Origin: Limnanthes douglasii subsp. nivea
Lineage: Eukaryota > Streptophyta > Magnoliopsida > Brassicales > Limnanthaceae
Direction of reading: 5' to 3'
Assembly (NCBI GenBank): GCA_036936605.1
Contig: JAUPFV010000001.1
Location: forward strand, 348,451,081-348,515,080
Length of the DNA: 64,000 nucleotides
Position numbers and translations under genes: made by a program. Below, in pieces: positions 10,940 through 23,162 of this stretch. The first letter of the stretch is position 1, and every line of letters begins with the position of its first letter. The notes beneath the pieces were generated by a model. The model was not told the origin of the DNA, made no database searches, and saw only the letters and a program-made list of their open reading frames with translations.

Positions 10940-11956
10940 TCAGTTTCTTATCATACCCTGCAAAGAAATACAAACATGAGTTGTTGCTGCTGTATCAACC
11001 CACCAAGTATTTCTTGGCACTGAAACTAAATTGATCAGAGAACAGACCATAGAAGTGAAAATACTTTTGGCTTTTACCATAAGCCTCAATTTTTCACATT
11101 CTTTCTTAAAATGTCCCGGTTCTTTACAATGGAAGCAACGCCATTTACTAGACGTACCCTTATGCTTCTTTTGTCTCGAACCGGATGCATGTGCATCTGA
11201 ACCTTCATATTTTCTATCAATTATCTTATCCATCTGATCTTTAAGCATTCACACTTCTGGATGTTCTTGCTTCATCTTTTTCTCATTTTGCGCTGCCCGA
11301 GAGATGAGCTCGTTGAGAGTCCATTACTCGCGCTGACAGTTATAAGAAGTTTCGAAGTTCTTATACTGAGGATGGAAAGAGTGAAAAGCAAAGCTTACCA
11401 CAATATCTTCCGGAAGGTCAATCTTAAGTGCTTTGAATTTGGAAGGGATGTTTGACATTTCCAAGATGTGCTCACGAACAGTCCATTTGCCACGATATTT
11501 CATAGAGGCTAGCTTAATAAGTAGTGTCTTAATCTCTATTTTATCGTTCTTGGCAAAACATTTCTCTACCTCTTCGAGAAACATTTTCTCATTTGTGATC
11601 TTAGGTGGAACTGCACCTCGGAATGCTAATGGAGTTGTTTGATTCATGATCCCTAGACTTATCATGTTTGACTTTTCCCACACCTCTAACTCTTTCTTCT
11701 CCGTAGGAGAACTATCATCAGTTAGAGGTTTAGGTTCATTGACCCTTAATGCTAAGTCGTAATCATGGCACATCAAGTGCAACAACATATCTTCTTTCCA
11801 CAGCTCAAAGTTGCTCCCATTAAGTATGGGTGCCTTTTTGCCTTCCTGGTTGTAGAGATACGAATTTGCTAACATAACAAACAACAAATAGCCAATAACA
11901 TCACTTAACATATAATCTCCGTAGTATTTAACAAATAACATAGCATAATAAAACAT
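10940..11956 (-). pseudogene. Copia gag and protease remnant
   Basis: 11956-11324 encodes the UBN2-type gag core (LNGSNFELWKEDM, LLIKLASMKY, EHILEMSNIPSKFKAL). After a stop and frame change, 11248-10940 gives a CCHC knuckle (CFHCKEPGHFKKEC) and the protease start NTWWVDTAATTHVC. The expected protease active site is D-S/T-G-A; here the glycine is alanine. The leader upstream holds a 42-bp tandem duplication at 12621-12704. Confidence 0.85.
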
Positions 11957-12488
11957 ACTCTTACAACACCAATAAGATACCTTTGGGCAAGCATATTAAT
12001 TTGTATATGTATGAGTTTGGACATAATTAATGTTGATCCTACTGATTGACTTAATTAAGAAAATATTCCTTTGGGCTGATTTTCCTAGTTCAATTTCTTA
12101 ATGACCAATTCACAAATAATTATCTCATATCTAAGATTAACTATGTCAGACCTTAAACTTCATTTGGGCCGATTAAAGTTTACATACTTGTCAATCAAAG
12201 ACTTGTCAAAAACTTTAAAATAATTAATTCACCAACAGGGATCACTTTGGCGATATATTGGATCTTTAACTATTTATCCAAGTTCGGACAACTTAAAACA
12301 TGCTAATTGGTTTGAAAATACTATACGACTACCTATTCACTTTAGATCCAAACTATTTTGTAGTCATTTTATAAATTTAATAGAATAAAATTTACATCTT
12401 AAATTTATTATATTATAATATGTCTCTAATTATATTACAACATAATCTTAATATATATTATAATATATTTTTTAATTATATAGTATAA

Positions 12489-12518
12489 TATAATATAATA
12501 TATATATATATATATATT
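12489..12518. repeat. (TA)n microsatellite
   Basis: Uninterrupted TA dinucleotides within the AT-rich copia leader. Confidence 0.9.
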
Positions 12519-12620
12519 ATTGCTACCTATTCTTCGATAGTTACCTAACGTTGTAGTTAATTCGTGTAACTGAAGTCTTAAATATAGCCGTTTAAAAAGA
12601 ACGGTGAAACTGTTTTACAC

Positions 12621-12704
12621 CACGTCACACGTAAACAAATTGTTCGTGTCTTTAATTACCCACACGTCACACGTAAAACAATTGTTCGTGTCTTTAATTA
12701 CCCA
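12621..12704. repeat. 42-bp tandem duplication in the copia leader
   Basis: CACGTCACACGTAAACAAAT... and CACGTCACACGTAAAACAAT... are two adjacent 42-base units, ending alike in CTTTAATTACCCA. They lie between the primer-binding site and gag. Confidence 0.9.
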
Positions 12705-13273
12705 CATTTTGAAGATGACTACAGTTATAATTACTTTACAACTCTGCAATTTTTTTTACAAGAAACATATATTCAAATAACATATATACTTATTTCACTG
12801 TATTAACTGCTTTTTCGGTTCCTCGATTTTGCAGTTTATTTATTTTTACTTTATGAATAAAATATTTGTAGTAAACTACTCTAATATTTTATTATTATTA
12901 CTAGGCTCTTTAAAAGTTTTTCATACGGATGAACATGTTGTGATCCATGTGTTTCTAATTCACAATATATCTAACTTAATTTAATATCAGTGTCATATAT
13001 ATATATATATATATGAGTTTCCGCAATAAATCTCATACTATTAAATATTTCACATATAGATTCATATAAAATTTAACTCAAGCAATGATTTACTACGATT
13101 TACAGACTTATCGTGCTTAAACTATCTTGAATATTTATAATTCTTTCCTTCTAAAATCTGAAACTAAACTCTAAACATGCTTTGCTGATAGACAAACATT
13201 TTTAGTTTCATAGATCATAATTTCATAGTCTGAAAATTTAAGAATTTAACTTCAAGGTGGCTCTGATACCACT

Positions 13274-13902
13274 TGTAAGAAATACTTTTTCGATTTCTTA
13301 TCTAACTTATTATTCCACAAAGTTAATTAATCATGTAATAATACGGAAAAAAAAATACTTATAGGATGTAGACATTTTTTTATCTTCAAATTCCAAACTT
13401 GTAGCAGATGATCTTTGAATCCTTTGCTAGGTTATGATCTTCTAAGAGATGTCAACCAAAACCCAATGATTGATTCTAAAGGAAAAATCAATTTGTTTTT
13501 ATTAAAGGTCATTTTTTGTCTCTGTATTGGATACCATGTCTTTTCAAAAAATGAAACTCACCTTTTTCATAGAAAATTGAAGTGAAAAAATGGTTCTTCC
13601 CATTTAACTGTCTGTAACTTCAAGACAGTTACTTAATGATGATCAATCCTTATTAAATTGACACCCGTTGAAACCATAACCCGGTATTATTTTGTTTTAC
13701 AAAATAACCCTAAAACTTTACGTTTTATTTAAGTTATTTATTTCTGAATCCAATCCTTCATAGTATTCAGAATTAAACATTGTATCTATACAATTACCTC
13801 CATGATACATATTTTATCTACTAGTCTGTTCATTTCTTTATGATTACTTTTATTGGACTAATATTAACGATAGTCCGATACATCGATCAAACATGTGACG
13901 GT
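13274..13902 (-). repeat. 5' LTR of the Ty1-copia element
   Basis: Partner of 6913-7569. It begins TGTAAGAAATAC next to the primer-binding site and lacks about the last 20-25 bases present in the other copy (the TGTTGGAATT end on the minus strand). The outer edge was therefore lost or replaced before the flanking direct repeat. Confidence 0.85.
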
Positions 13903-13903
13903 C

Positions 13904-14034
13904 CATGATACACCGATACTAATATTACCTCACTTCACTTGTGCCTGCCAAAGTTCTGATTATTTTAAGTAAAAAATTATTCCGATTATTTTAAGTTAAA
14001 ATTTAGTTGGGACTAATCGTTATACATGTCGTCC
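13904..14034. repeat. Right copy of the direct repeat flanking the copia element
   Basis: Matches 6812-6911. It starts right after the truncated LTR and runs to CATGTCGTCC, after which the two flanks diverge. Confidence 0.75.
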
Positions 14035-15470
14035 TTCCTAGTTATAGTCGTCGTACAAAAGTAGTAATTTTTATATAATTATTGATAACAAAGTTATTAT
14101 TGATTCTTTTAGCCACGCAATAGGTATAGATTGACTTGTATTATATCTTATTGTAAAGTACAATTTGAAAAATTAATTACTAAAAATTTAATATTTTGTT
14201 TTAATGATTTACAAAATCTTACAAGAAATTCCTTTCAATATTTACACCTTTTTATATTACTTTACGCGTTCTATGTAAGCGTCATTAAATCATAATTCAA
14301 GTGTAATGGTGAGTTAGTGCCCAAATTCTCCAAGCGGATTTCTTCCATTGATTAGAAGATATTTTTGTTCTTCTTCACTGGATTTAAATTTTGTATAGCC
14401 AGATAGGACACATCATATTTATTTTCTAAACTAACACAAAAATACATGAGACACATATGCTTCAACGAAATCCAACTTGTGAATTGGATAGTCCTATAAT
14501 CTAATTTATTGTACTAGAAAGTGCGTTAAAGGTCTATATACGACTCAAAAATCATCTAAAAAAATAACAAAATAAATTACACGTTTCAAATATATATATA
14601 TATATATATATATATCCTACAACTTTGAAAGAGTTACGTAGTGGAACTCTTTCGGTTGCATTTTCATCCTCCTGCATTTAATGAGGTAACCAGTTAATCA
14701 TCTTTGACACCAACCAAGTGTAAAATGGGTTCAAAGAAGATATAAAAACATGAAAAATAATCATAAATACAACCAATAGACAAACCATTAAAGTGATTAT
14801 GCTTTTCATTGTTTCCATTGAAATATTGTTAAATCAACGGTATATATAGGTCAATACAGAAATCCTTTAAGCATACCAATTTGGTGTATAAATATCCTCT
14901 AAAAATACCATATACTATGTATTGACGCACATAGCGCTAGAATCCGTAAATAGTCTGCATAAAAACATTCAAGAGGTTTGCGCACGTAACTGCGAGAACT
15001 TGAGCTGTCATCCTAGCTCAGTTTAAATCAAGAAAATATCAATAGAGAGTATATCCCAACACCATTTAAAACAAAATCTCAAGCCCCGATGATGATCGAT
15101 TTGATCGCGGATTGAAACGTATTAGTGCATAATATTTGTTGAAAAAACCATACAAATTCTTCTTTCTCAAATCTCTTAAACTCTAATAAATTACCTTTCA
15201 ATATGAGGTTCGTGATGACATGGATATTATCAAGTATGATGAGCATCTCCTGAAAATTAAACTAGAAAATGTTAGTGTTTTGATTCCATTTATCTATAAA
15301 AGCCTTTGTCATGGTCTCGTTCATATTAAACTTTAATAGATGACCAAACAAAAGACTAAAAAAAGTCTTAATTAATATATCTTATATATTTATATGTCTA
15401 TCTTGATAAATCCTATATCCCTAACATGAAATAATGATATTAGAGACGGAAACTGATATACGACTCTAAA
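14035..15470. other. AT-rich spacer
   Basis: No convincing gene. It holds a (TA)n run at about 14589-14613 and scattered low-complexity sequence. I looked for a second LTR copy of the neighbouring gypsy element here and did not find one. Confidence 0.4.
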
Positions 15471-15705
15471 AGATTAAGCAAAACAATATATATATATATA
15501 TATATATATAAGTAACATGATCCTCAAAACCTTAATCAGGGACCATGAATCCAGGGGACTCCGTCGGATCGCCAACAGGATCGGAATCCGCGGGAGACCC
15601 CTCTGATTGCTATTCTTTTTTTTCGATTCGACCCCCTTCACCTGCTTGGAGCCATCGCTGTTTTGTAACATTCCATGGCACCATCTTTTGACTGCTTCTT
15701 ACCAT

Positions 15706-16023
15706 TCATACATTGCTACCTACCACATACTTTAAACACTGATGAACAGTGGACGGTACGACATGCATCTTAGACAACCAGGACCTTCCGAAGATGGCGT
15801 TGTATGAGGTGGGAGCATCTACCACTACAAATAGTACTGTGACTATCTTCTTGAATGGCTCTTGGCCTAACTCTACCATTCCTTCAAACTCCACGACTAC
15901 ATTGGTAGTTGCTCCGGTGAAAACCACTATCGTCCGGTCAGATCGTAGGATTGTTGGTGGGTTCTTTATCTGGCTGTAGGTTGACATAAACATTATGTTA
16001 GCAGAGCTCCCTGTATCAATCAA
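15706..16023 (-). pseudogene. Gypsy aspartic protease fragment
   Basis: 105 aa with the catalytic DTGSS, the second hydrophobic half and the family-typical YNAIFGRSWL ... VPSTVHQCLKY tail. It is open but detached from any polymerase. It is probably not expressed as a functional protein. Confidence 0.85.
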
Positions 16024-17109
16024 AAAAATTTCTTATCTCGTTTTCTGATATCTCTGCCTAGATCACCACTACGTCCTCATGAGGACCAGCTACGTCTCGC
16101 ATGTCATCGTCTTCGAAGCAGAGAATCGATGATAGGTTTCCGTATAGGTGTGATAAGGCTCCTGCTTCCAAATGTGTCGCCAGACTAACAATGTGCCTCT
16201 TTCGAGAATAGTTTGATATTCCTGCCACTGTGTCCCCACCAAAGATGGTCAGTGATTAAAAAACGCACATAATTCACGAAGCTTTCCTCTAGCAATCGGT
16301 TCTTCAACCATGTTCATATTATTTATGCCCAACTTCGGATCTAGGTACTCTGCAGCTATATCAAATGCATCAATAAATTCTTCATCAACCGCTTCAGATA
16401 TCATCATGGTGCCCTCATTTTTAGGATCAGCTTCTTGCTTTGGTGCAACTATTGAATTTTTTTAACAAAATAAATTAACTTTCCATTCTCTATGAGATAC
16501 TGGACTTCTTTTTTAATGCCACGCAATCTTTCGTATTGTGCCCGATATCTTCATGAAATTGACAATATTTATTTTTCATATGCTCCATTGGAGTCTGCAA
16601 TGGGAAAGGCTTGCGAAAATGCACATTGGCGCGTACTTTCTAAAAAATGGTTGAACAGACTCAGTCAACTCGACATTATGAGCTGGTCGGACCCACCCGT
16701 TGGACATGGGTCTAACATATTGCTGAGTTGTTTGTCCAGTCGGTACATATTTCTGATTTTGTATTACCCGTTGAGGAGTTTGGCTTGTTGCCTGAACTTG
16801 TGCTCGTGGTCGGACAGTTGTAGCCGGCTGTGAAACCTAAGGTCGGACATTCACCTTTGTTGTACTAGCTATGACTAAAGTCGGATCCTAATAGAATTGA
16901 GACATTGACTCTATCTCAGAGGCCCTAGTTTCTTTAACAAAGATCTTTTTCTATATCTCATCCAACAAAGTTCTGAATGTCACGGCATGTGTCTCCGCGG
17001 AATTGTCCTTTATCACCCCCGAAAGAAGACCCATTCGGACAGCGGCCAATGCTACCTTGTCTTTACATAATTCCAAATTTGTCTTGACCTGAATGAAGCG
17101 TTTAGTGTA

Positions 17110-17806
17110 CTATTGTAAGCTTTCTCCAACTTTCTGCCTACAGTAAATGATGGTATCCCCGTTTGCCCGAAATTTCTTGCTTCCGACGAAGTGCTGTCGG
17201 AACACACTCCAAAACATGTTAAATTTCTTTATGCACCCTTGAAGTAGACGATTATACCGTTTTGATGCAGCATTCTTAAACTTTTGGGAGAATTCCCTGT
17301 ATAATAACTTGTCGTCATCATCATCATAATTGATCATAAAGTTCTTAAACTTCTCAATATGGTTGTCAGGATCCTGAGTACCGTCGAAAATTTTCAACTT
17401 AGAAATATCAAACCACCTGGGAAGATGTCCGGAAAGAATCTCCGGGGAGAGAGGGGCTAACCTCCAATTATGTCCGACTTTATAAGCGCTCCCCCTAACC
17501 ATCATTGGTTGTCATATACAATCTTTCCTCAGTCGGAGAAGTAAACTGATTACTAACTTGGTAATCTTGATTATAACTGCCGGATTGATGCTGTCTCCGA
17601 GGAGTGATATGTTCGACTCGAACATTCCCTGTTTTATCCTGCTCATCAGGATACATCTTTATTTTCCCATGATCACCTTTCTTCCTTGACTCCTTCTTTC
17701 TTCGACTAGTCCGATGAGCTTGTTTGCGCGTCCTCGAATATCTTTGCCTCCGATCTGATTTATATCTGGAATCAGTATCCGAAAATGAAAATTCATCAGA
17801 GCTCAA
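17110..17806 (-). pseudogene. Gypsy gag fragment
   Basis: Two overlapping frames give an Arg/Ser-rich N-terminus (SRYKSDRRQRYSRTRKQAHR) and the gag core. A frame change near 17500 separates them. Later gag sequence continues with stops towards 16900. Confidence 0.75.
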
Positions 17807-18270
17807 GGAAGTATATTCACTAGATTCTGACGGCTCGTATCTTTGTTCTGATCTAGCTCGCCTTTTGGAATGTTGATGACTTCTCCTTCATTGTCTTTCT
17901 TTACGTTGAATGACATCTTGGATCTAGTCAGCCACGACTATCTCATATCGGACTTCAGATTTGACCTTCCTAGAGCTTACTATCGCTTCTTTTTCCGCAT
18001 TCAGCCTTTCGAAGTTTTCCAACAATTCTTTACGTTTGACGACCACGACTGACTTTTCAAGTAGCTCATCGACATATCAGTTTGGGTCGTTTCCTTCGTT
18101 TGTGACTTGTTCTTCCATCAGATAATCACCAGACTCAACACCAATCAGATCTCTGGTCGGATTGGCCTCAATCTCTCCACGAACTTTTGTATCTATATTT
18201 TATAAAATATTGTTTTAAGGTTTTAAAATATTAATTATGGGTATCACTCGGTTCCCACAGACGGCGCCAC

Positions 18271-18690
18271 TGATGAACTCAGAAAAACCTAAGGGAAGTT
18301 CAGAAGTGGAAATGTTTGTGGAAGAGGATCGGACTAGGATATATTCGTATGAAATGACAGTAAATGACTAAATAAATATTTTGTAGAGAGATAAAATGAC
18401 AAAAGGAATAAATGTAGCAATAATTGACTAATCATTTTCCCTTTTCTCAAAATGGAATGTCCTTATATAGTACATGAGGTAGGTGGTAAAATTACATAAT
18501 TACCACAATTAAAGTGGATTTTTCACCCCACTTTTTTACTATTTACAAATAAGTTCTTGGGGCATATCATTTAACCCATCTACTTCTTATGTTTGCTTTA
18601 CTTTGATTCTTAACCACTAAACATACAAACCCAGGCCTTTTTCTTGGCATAATTTGCCTACTGATCACCTATATTTTTCTCCTCTTATCA
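18271..18690 (-). repeat. Putative 5' LTR of the gypsy element
   Basis: It starts TGATGAACTC beside the primer-binding site and ends CTCTTATCA, so both strands begin TGAT. Length is ~420 bases. The right edge is inferred from the TG...CA rule, as no partner LTR is available for comparison. Confidence 0.55.
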
Positions 18691-21231
18691 CTATATACTT
18701 TTAGTATATATCTCATCATAATACGATATGATAAAATATCTAAATTTTATTTTTGGCCATAATTAAGTTCAAACATTATATAATAAAGTTTGAACTAAGT
18801 ACAAAAATAAAACCATAATCTACACCAAATTACAATAAAGTTAAAAAACAACAACCATATTTACCATGATAAAATCTCATACATATTTGGTCAAATCGAT
18901 TACAAATTGGTCTTCGTCAAACCCGACGGGTGGCCTAATTTTGCTATAATTTTTAAGTATTTGGTAGTAAAAATTACCAATCCACTTGCTTCTTCGGTTA
19001 CGTTGGAACGAGTAAACGTAATATAATTTTGGCAACCGTCTATTTGGAAACATATGAACCTATAAAAAGAATACAAAAACAGAGAAACTTATAAACCTAT
19101 AAATAAGTTAGTCAATAAAACATAACATAATCATAATAAAATATAAGGTAATCGATTTACTTACATGAAGTAAATGCCATCCACAAAAGAAAAAATTACA
19201 ATTTTTAGATAGGTCCCGAATGCGGTGGGTAACCACATAAGAGTAAACATGTTGTGCATCTTTTGAGAGAATTCTTTTATAGTGCATATTGATATCGATT
19301 GACTATAACTAATATGGTGTCGGATAATGGCATCAAAAAATGCCTAACTGGATGAATTTTGAAGCAAGTTAACTCAGACAATTTTGTATATAAACTCTCT
19401 TATGAACCTTACACACATGTTTATACGATCTGGTTCATTTTTATTTTATAAATCATTTAACCTCACAGATGTCATTATTTATTGATACTATTAATTTCTT
19501 TAGACACAATATGATAACTATAGTTTTCGTTTGACACAAAATCTTATGCGCAAGAAATATAAAGCTGTAAAATTTTCTAACGTGACACAAAACCATATTC
19601 ATTTGTAAAATTTTCTAACATGACCATAGTAGATTTTTTTGTCATTTAGGAATGTTGGTTTTTTGTGGAAACTTTAGGTTTTAAACATGAGCTTAGATTT
19701 ATTCGCGTCGTACTAATTATTTTACCAGATGTACTAGCACTATCTTATTGTTTATGATATGTTGATATAAGATTTCCCCCAATAAATACTCAATATAAGA
19801 TATCTATCGTTTAGTCGATTGGGTTAACTCAATTTTTTTCTACCTCTAATATTAATCGGATTTTTATATATACAATATGGATTTTCATGATTAAATATTT
19901 GCATAATCTTATTTATTATATAAGCATGAATATTTGACATGCAATTATAAATAAAATTCTCGTATATTTTATTTTTTTGTTTGAACATGTACATACATTG
20001 TTTATGCACGCAAAATGGTGTCTAACATTTACCAAAATATATCACATAAGACCTTCTTAATGTGTCTATATTCTCTCTCTAACATGGCTAGTTCATATGC
20101 ATAACATGTGAGTTTTCTTAACAATACATCCATATTCTAGACAGATGATGTATATATTTATACCATGTTGATAATTAACCCTCAATAAATCTAATGACAT
20201 ACGTGATAATGAACCTCAAAGATGTTGAACTATATAAATATTGTATATGTCTCATATTAAACTTTTTTCTCTTGAATGATTTGTAAATATTTAAGTGATT
20301 AAGATCGAGTAATGTATGAAATTTGAACCGTAATATTTTAATTTTTTGGTGACTTAAACCGATGTACTATTTTAGGTTTGAGTGGGCGCTTTCGACCCTA
20401 TAAAGTACAAATAAAATTTCGATTATAACATTTATTACTTTATACGTGTAATTTAAAAATTAAAAATCAATTACCAATTGGTTGTTGCATTGTCCAAATA
20501 TTAAACCTTGTTAGTGAAGCAATGAATTTTTTATCGTATGGTTTTATTCGTGAATCGATAACATGATCGAGTATGTTGAGCAATAGATGACTATTTCTTT
20601 CGATGTAGCTAGTTTTTCATCAACTCTTCCTCGAAGTTTGAATTGTCCAATTTATTTTAAAAATCCATTAACTCATTCACATATTCTTCTTTAGCTATCA
20701 AATTCTATATGTTTACAACAATATTTTTATTTATAGAAATTTTCATTGCATATACATTGTGTAACGAAGTACATATTTGACAGCTCGCATCAATGCTTTG
20801 GTCAAAATAAGACTCGGTAATTCATAAATATTATTCTTCATCACTGAACGTAACCCACGTGTATTAACACTTGCTTCTTCAAACTCATAAAAACGAAAGC
20901 AATGCAAAATGTTAGACTTATTGAAGTTACAAAATAACTTCGAACAATGGTATTTAATACCTCAATATCTTGTAATTATTACCCATGATAAGTACTTGTG
21001 GGAATATGCGCAACAACTCAAAACTTATAAGATGCACGAAAAACAGTTTATGATGATCACATCGTATACATTGGTTATCCGATGCCACTTTAAGTTACTA
21101 TTTTCCTTTATTTTCGATAACAGGTATTACATGTCGGATTGACCATTTTTTTAACAATACAATATTTTTGCCAAATAATATAAATGTTGCAAATTTTGGA
21201 TATATTTTCCGGGTTATAGCACTTTAAACCA

Positions 21232-21297
<66 letters not shown>

Positions 21298-21980
21298 ACG
21301 TTGATCACCCAATTTAGTTTAGTGATTTGTGAATGACTTTTGAAGTGCATGACTGGTGGGCAGTTGTGTTGCCCGTATATAAAGGTCAGTCTCTTAAGTG
21401 AAACGAACATTCAATTTTTTTTAAGATGATATATTTCTTCACACTATCTATACCGTTTTTCTTAAAACATCATACGTCTCGCATTTATAATATTACCTAC
21501 GAGATTTCTTAATTCGTTTATTATCATAACAGGTAATAATGATGACATATCATAACCTTAGTCTATGCGTTCAACTCATTATGCTAACTCCACTTTAGTG
21601 TAACGTTCTTATGGGGTAAACAAATATGTGTAATCGACAAACGGACATGTTGCTTTCTAAAATTCCTACACAATCCAATCATCATTCGAAATTGGAGCAA
21701 CAAAGAAACAAGTAAACACGAAAATTGAAGTACACAAATTGTACGACGATGCTGTAGAAAATCATACGAACAATGCAAAGATGTTTCGAAAAATCGCATG
21801 GTTCGTGCAAATTCTAGTTTTCTCTTCCAAAAAAGTGTAACATTACATTTATTGTTATTTTGTGGGTTTCTAAACTTTTGACATGTTTTTGATTGATTAC
21901 ATGTGATTGAACTCGTATCTCATGCTAGTATAGTTTAAGCTAAATACTTGAAGGTGAGTTACTGATAACCACACAATCAA
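18691..21980. other. AT-rich intergenic region without a supported gene
   Basis: Mostly low-complexity sequence. On the minus strand, 19330-18900 shows two open stretches (INMHYKRILSKDAQHVYSYV and LPKLYYVYSFQRNRRSKWIG) that look like decayed coding sequence, perhaps transposon-derived; I cannot name the family. Short frames at 19824, 20909, 21108 and 21584 have no supporting features. Confidence 0.35.
21234..21296. repeat. (AT)n microsatellite, ~31 units
   Basis: The longest uninterrupted dinucleotide run in the window. The open frame across it is an artefact (IYIYIY). Confidence 0.95.
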
Positions 21981-21989
21981 GTTAGTTGT

Positions 21990-22385
21990 TTCACACCCAA
22001 ATTACACGTATTTTTGCACCCGGTTAACACTTATTTTTACCCAGCAAGTTTGTATTTTATTTTATCACACAATCAAACTTATTTAGAAACCAAAGTTCTA
22101 TCTCCGCAACTATTTTCTTCTTATTTTCGCAACACGTTTGCACGTATTTTTGCAAGTCAAATTTTTTGAATTTTTTTCCACAACAAAAAAGCATATATTT
22201 TAACAACTAAAAAAATCATTTGTTTTACACGTATTTTTGCACCAATTAACATTTATTTTCACAATGAGACTTATTTAGCAACTACATTCCTATTTTCACA
22301 ACTAGTTTCTTCTTATTTTCGCAATCCAATTGCATGTCAACTCTATTTTTTTTCTATTTTCGCAACTAATTGCACGTAGTTTGAT
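21990..22385. repeat. Degenerate ~200-bp tandem duplication with ATTTTCGCAA words
   Basis: ACACGTATTTTTGCACC occurs near 22003 and 22224. TTTCTTCTTATTTTCGCAA occurs near 22115 and 22304. The intervening order (AACACTTATTTTT / AACATTTATTTTC, then ACTTATTTAG) is also repeated, so this is a diverged head-to-tail duplication. Confidence 0.6.
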
Positions 22386-22566
22386 AACTAAAAGAATAAA
22401 AACAATTAACAGATTTAGTTTTGTTCGTCTTAAATAAACAAAACCAATTATATTTTTAGATATAGTTTTAAAAATATGATTTGAAAGATACGACATTTAA
22501 AAAAACACAAAAAAACTTAAAAGAGAAAAAATGTTAGAAAAATATTAAACACTAAGTGGTTATTAT

Positions 22567-22748
22567 TAAGATCGGAGCTTATGAGTTCGAGTCCTTCTAC
22601 ATACACTTTCTCGGCTGAGCCTGTCACTTTGTGTGGTTTATCTTCTGGCGTTGGTTTGCCGGCTATCGCCTCAGACTGATAGTTTACCCTGTGTGCACTC
22701 ATTGCACTCTGAATAGCGGCTGCGGGTTTCCTCCGGAAAGAAAAAAAT
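22567..22748 (+). mobile_element. tRNA-derived SINE, 5'-truncated copy
   Basis: Same family as 6568-6789. The A box is missing, the B-box region reads ATGAGTTCGAGTCC, and the body is near-identical (GAGCCTGTCACTTTGTGTGG, CTCATTGCACTCTGAATAGC), ending in an A-rich tail. The 64-aa reverse frame over it is not a gene. Confidence 0.8.
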
Positions 22749-22984
22749 CAGATAATTATTAGTAAATCCATATTTTAAAAAGTTGAATTTAAAAGTAATT
22801 TTATTATTTAGAATTTTCCAAAACCGAATAACAAATTAGTTAAGACAGGTTAACTAAAAGGGAAATACATTTTTAGAATTGTTTTTCTGGGAAAATTTAG
22901 ATATTGAAACAACAAATATAGTGAGAGTGTATAGCTAGGTGACTAGGTCCATGAAAATATGGATCCAATTAATAGTTTTTTAAC

Positions 22985-23162
22985 GTACAAATGGGCCGCA
23001 GCCTGTATATGGAAATCCATAAATTAAAAAGCCCATGCACAAAAGCTAGCTTCGTCGTCTCCAACTATAAACCCTAAGAGGAAAACCTTAATTTCTCTTT
23101 GCTTTACTTTTTCGAAACCCTGGGTAAAACAATCCCTTTGTTGGAGAGGATCATCTTCAACA
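22985..23162 (+). promoter_or_regulatory. SmB promoter and leader: site II-type words and a telo-box
   Basis: A TGGGCC word (AAATGGGCCGC, about 22990), a second GCCCA word (AAGCCCATG, about 23030) and a telo-box AAACCCTAA at 23069-23077 precede the ATG at 23163. Site II plus telo-box is the known arrangement of plant housekeeping promoters such as ribosomal-protein genes. The motifs are seen; activity is inferred. Confidence 0.65.

Larger units (their letters stand above)
7570..13273 (-). mobile_element. Internal region of a degenerate Ty1-copia retrotransposon
   Basis: The order on the minus strand is: primer-binding site next to the right LTR (complement of initiator tRNA-Met, TGGTATCAGAGCC, 13260-13272), an AT-rich leader, gag, protease, integrase, reverse transcriptase and RNase H. 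Frames are broken by stops and frameshifts in gag, integrase and RNase H. Key catalytic residues are also altered (see the RT and gag/protease entries). The element is non-functional. Confidence 0.9.
15474..18270 (-). mobile_element. Ty3-gypsy retrotransposon, 5' half only
   Basis: Read on the minus strand, a primer-binding-site-like TGGCGCCGTCTGTGGGAA lies at 18252-18269. It is followed by a basic, serine-rich gag N-terminus (17806-17495), the Retrotrans_gag core (17505-17110; SKLKIFDGTQDPDNHIEKF) and broken continuation with recognisable gag and linker words to ~16240. A retropepsin fold comes next (16023-15706; MIDTGSSANIMF, AIFGRSWL). No reverse transcriptase, integrase or second LTR follows, so the 3' half is deleted. 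A (TA)n run lies at 15487-15511. Confidence 0.85.

Noticed and set aside
6913..18690. Endogenous pararetrovirus as the source of the RT and gag fragments
   Set aside because: Domain order, LTRs, tRNA-primer sites, and the copia- and gypsy-type gag and protease all fit LTR retrotransposons; no movement or coat-protein-like sequence was seen.
21108..21410. 100-aa minus ORF with a long IYIYIY run
   Set aside because: It is created by the (AT)n microsatellite.
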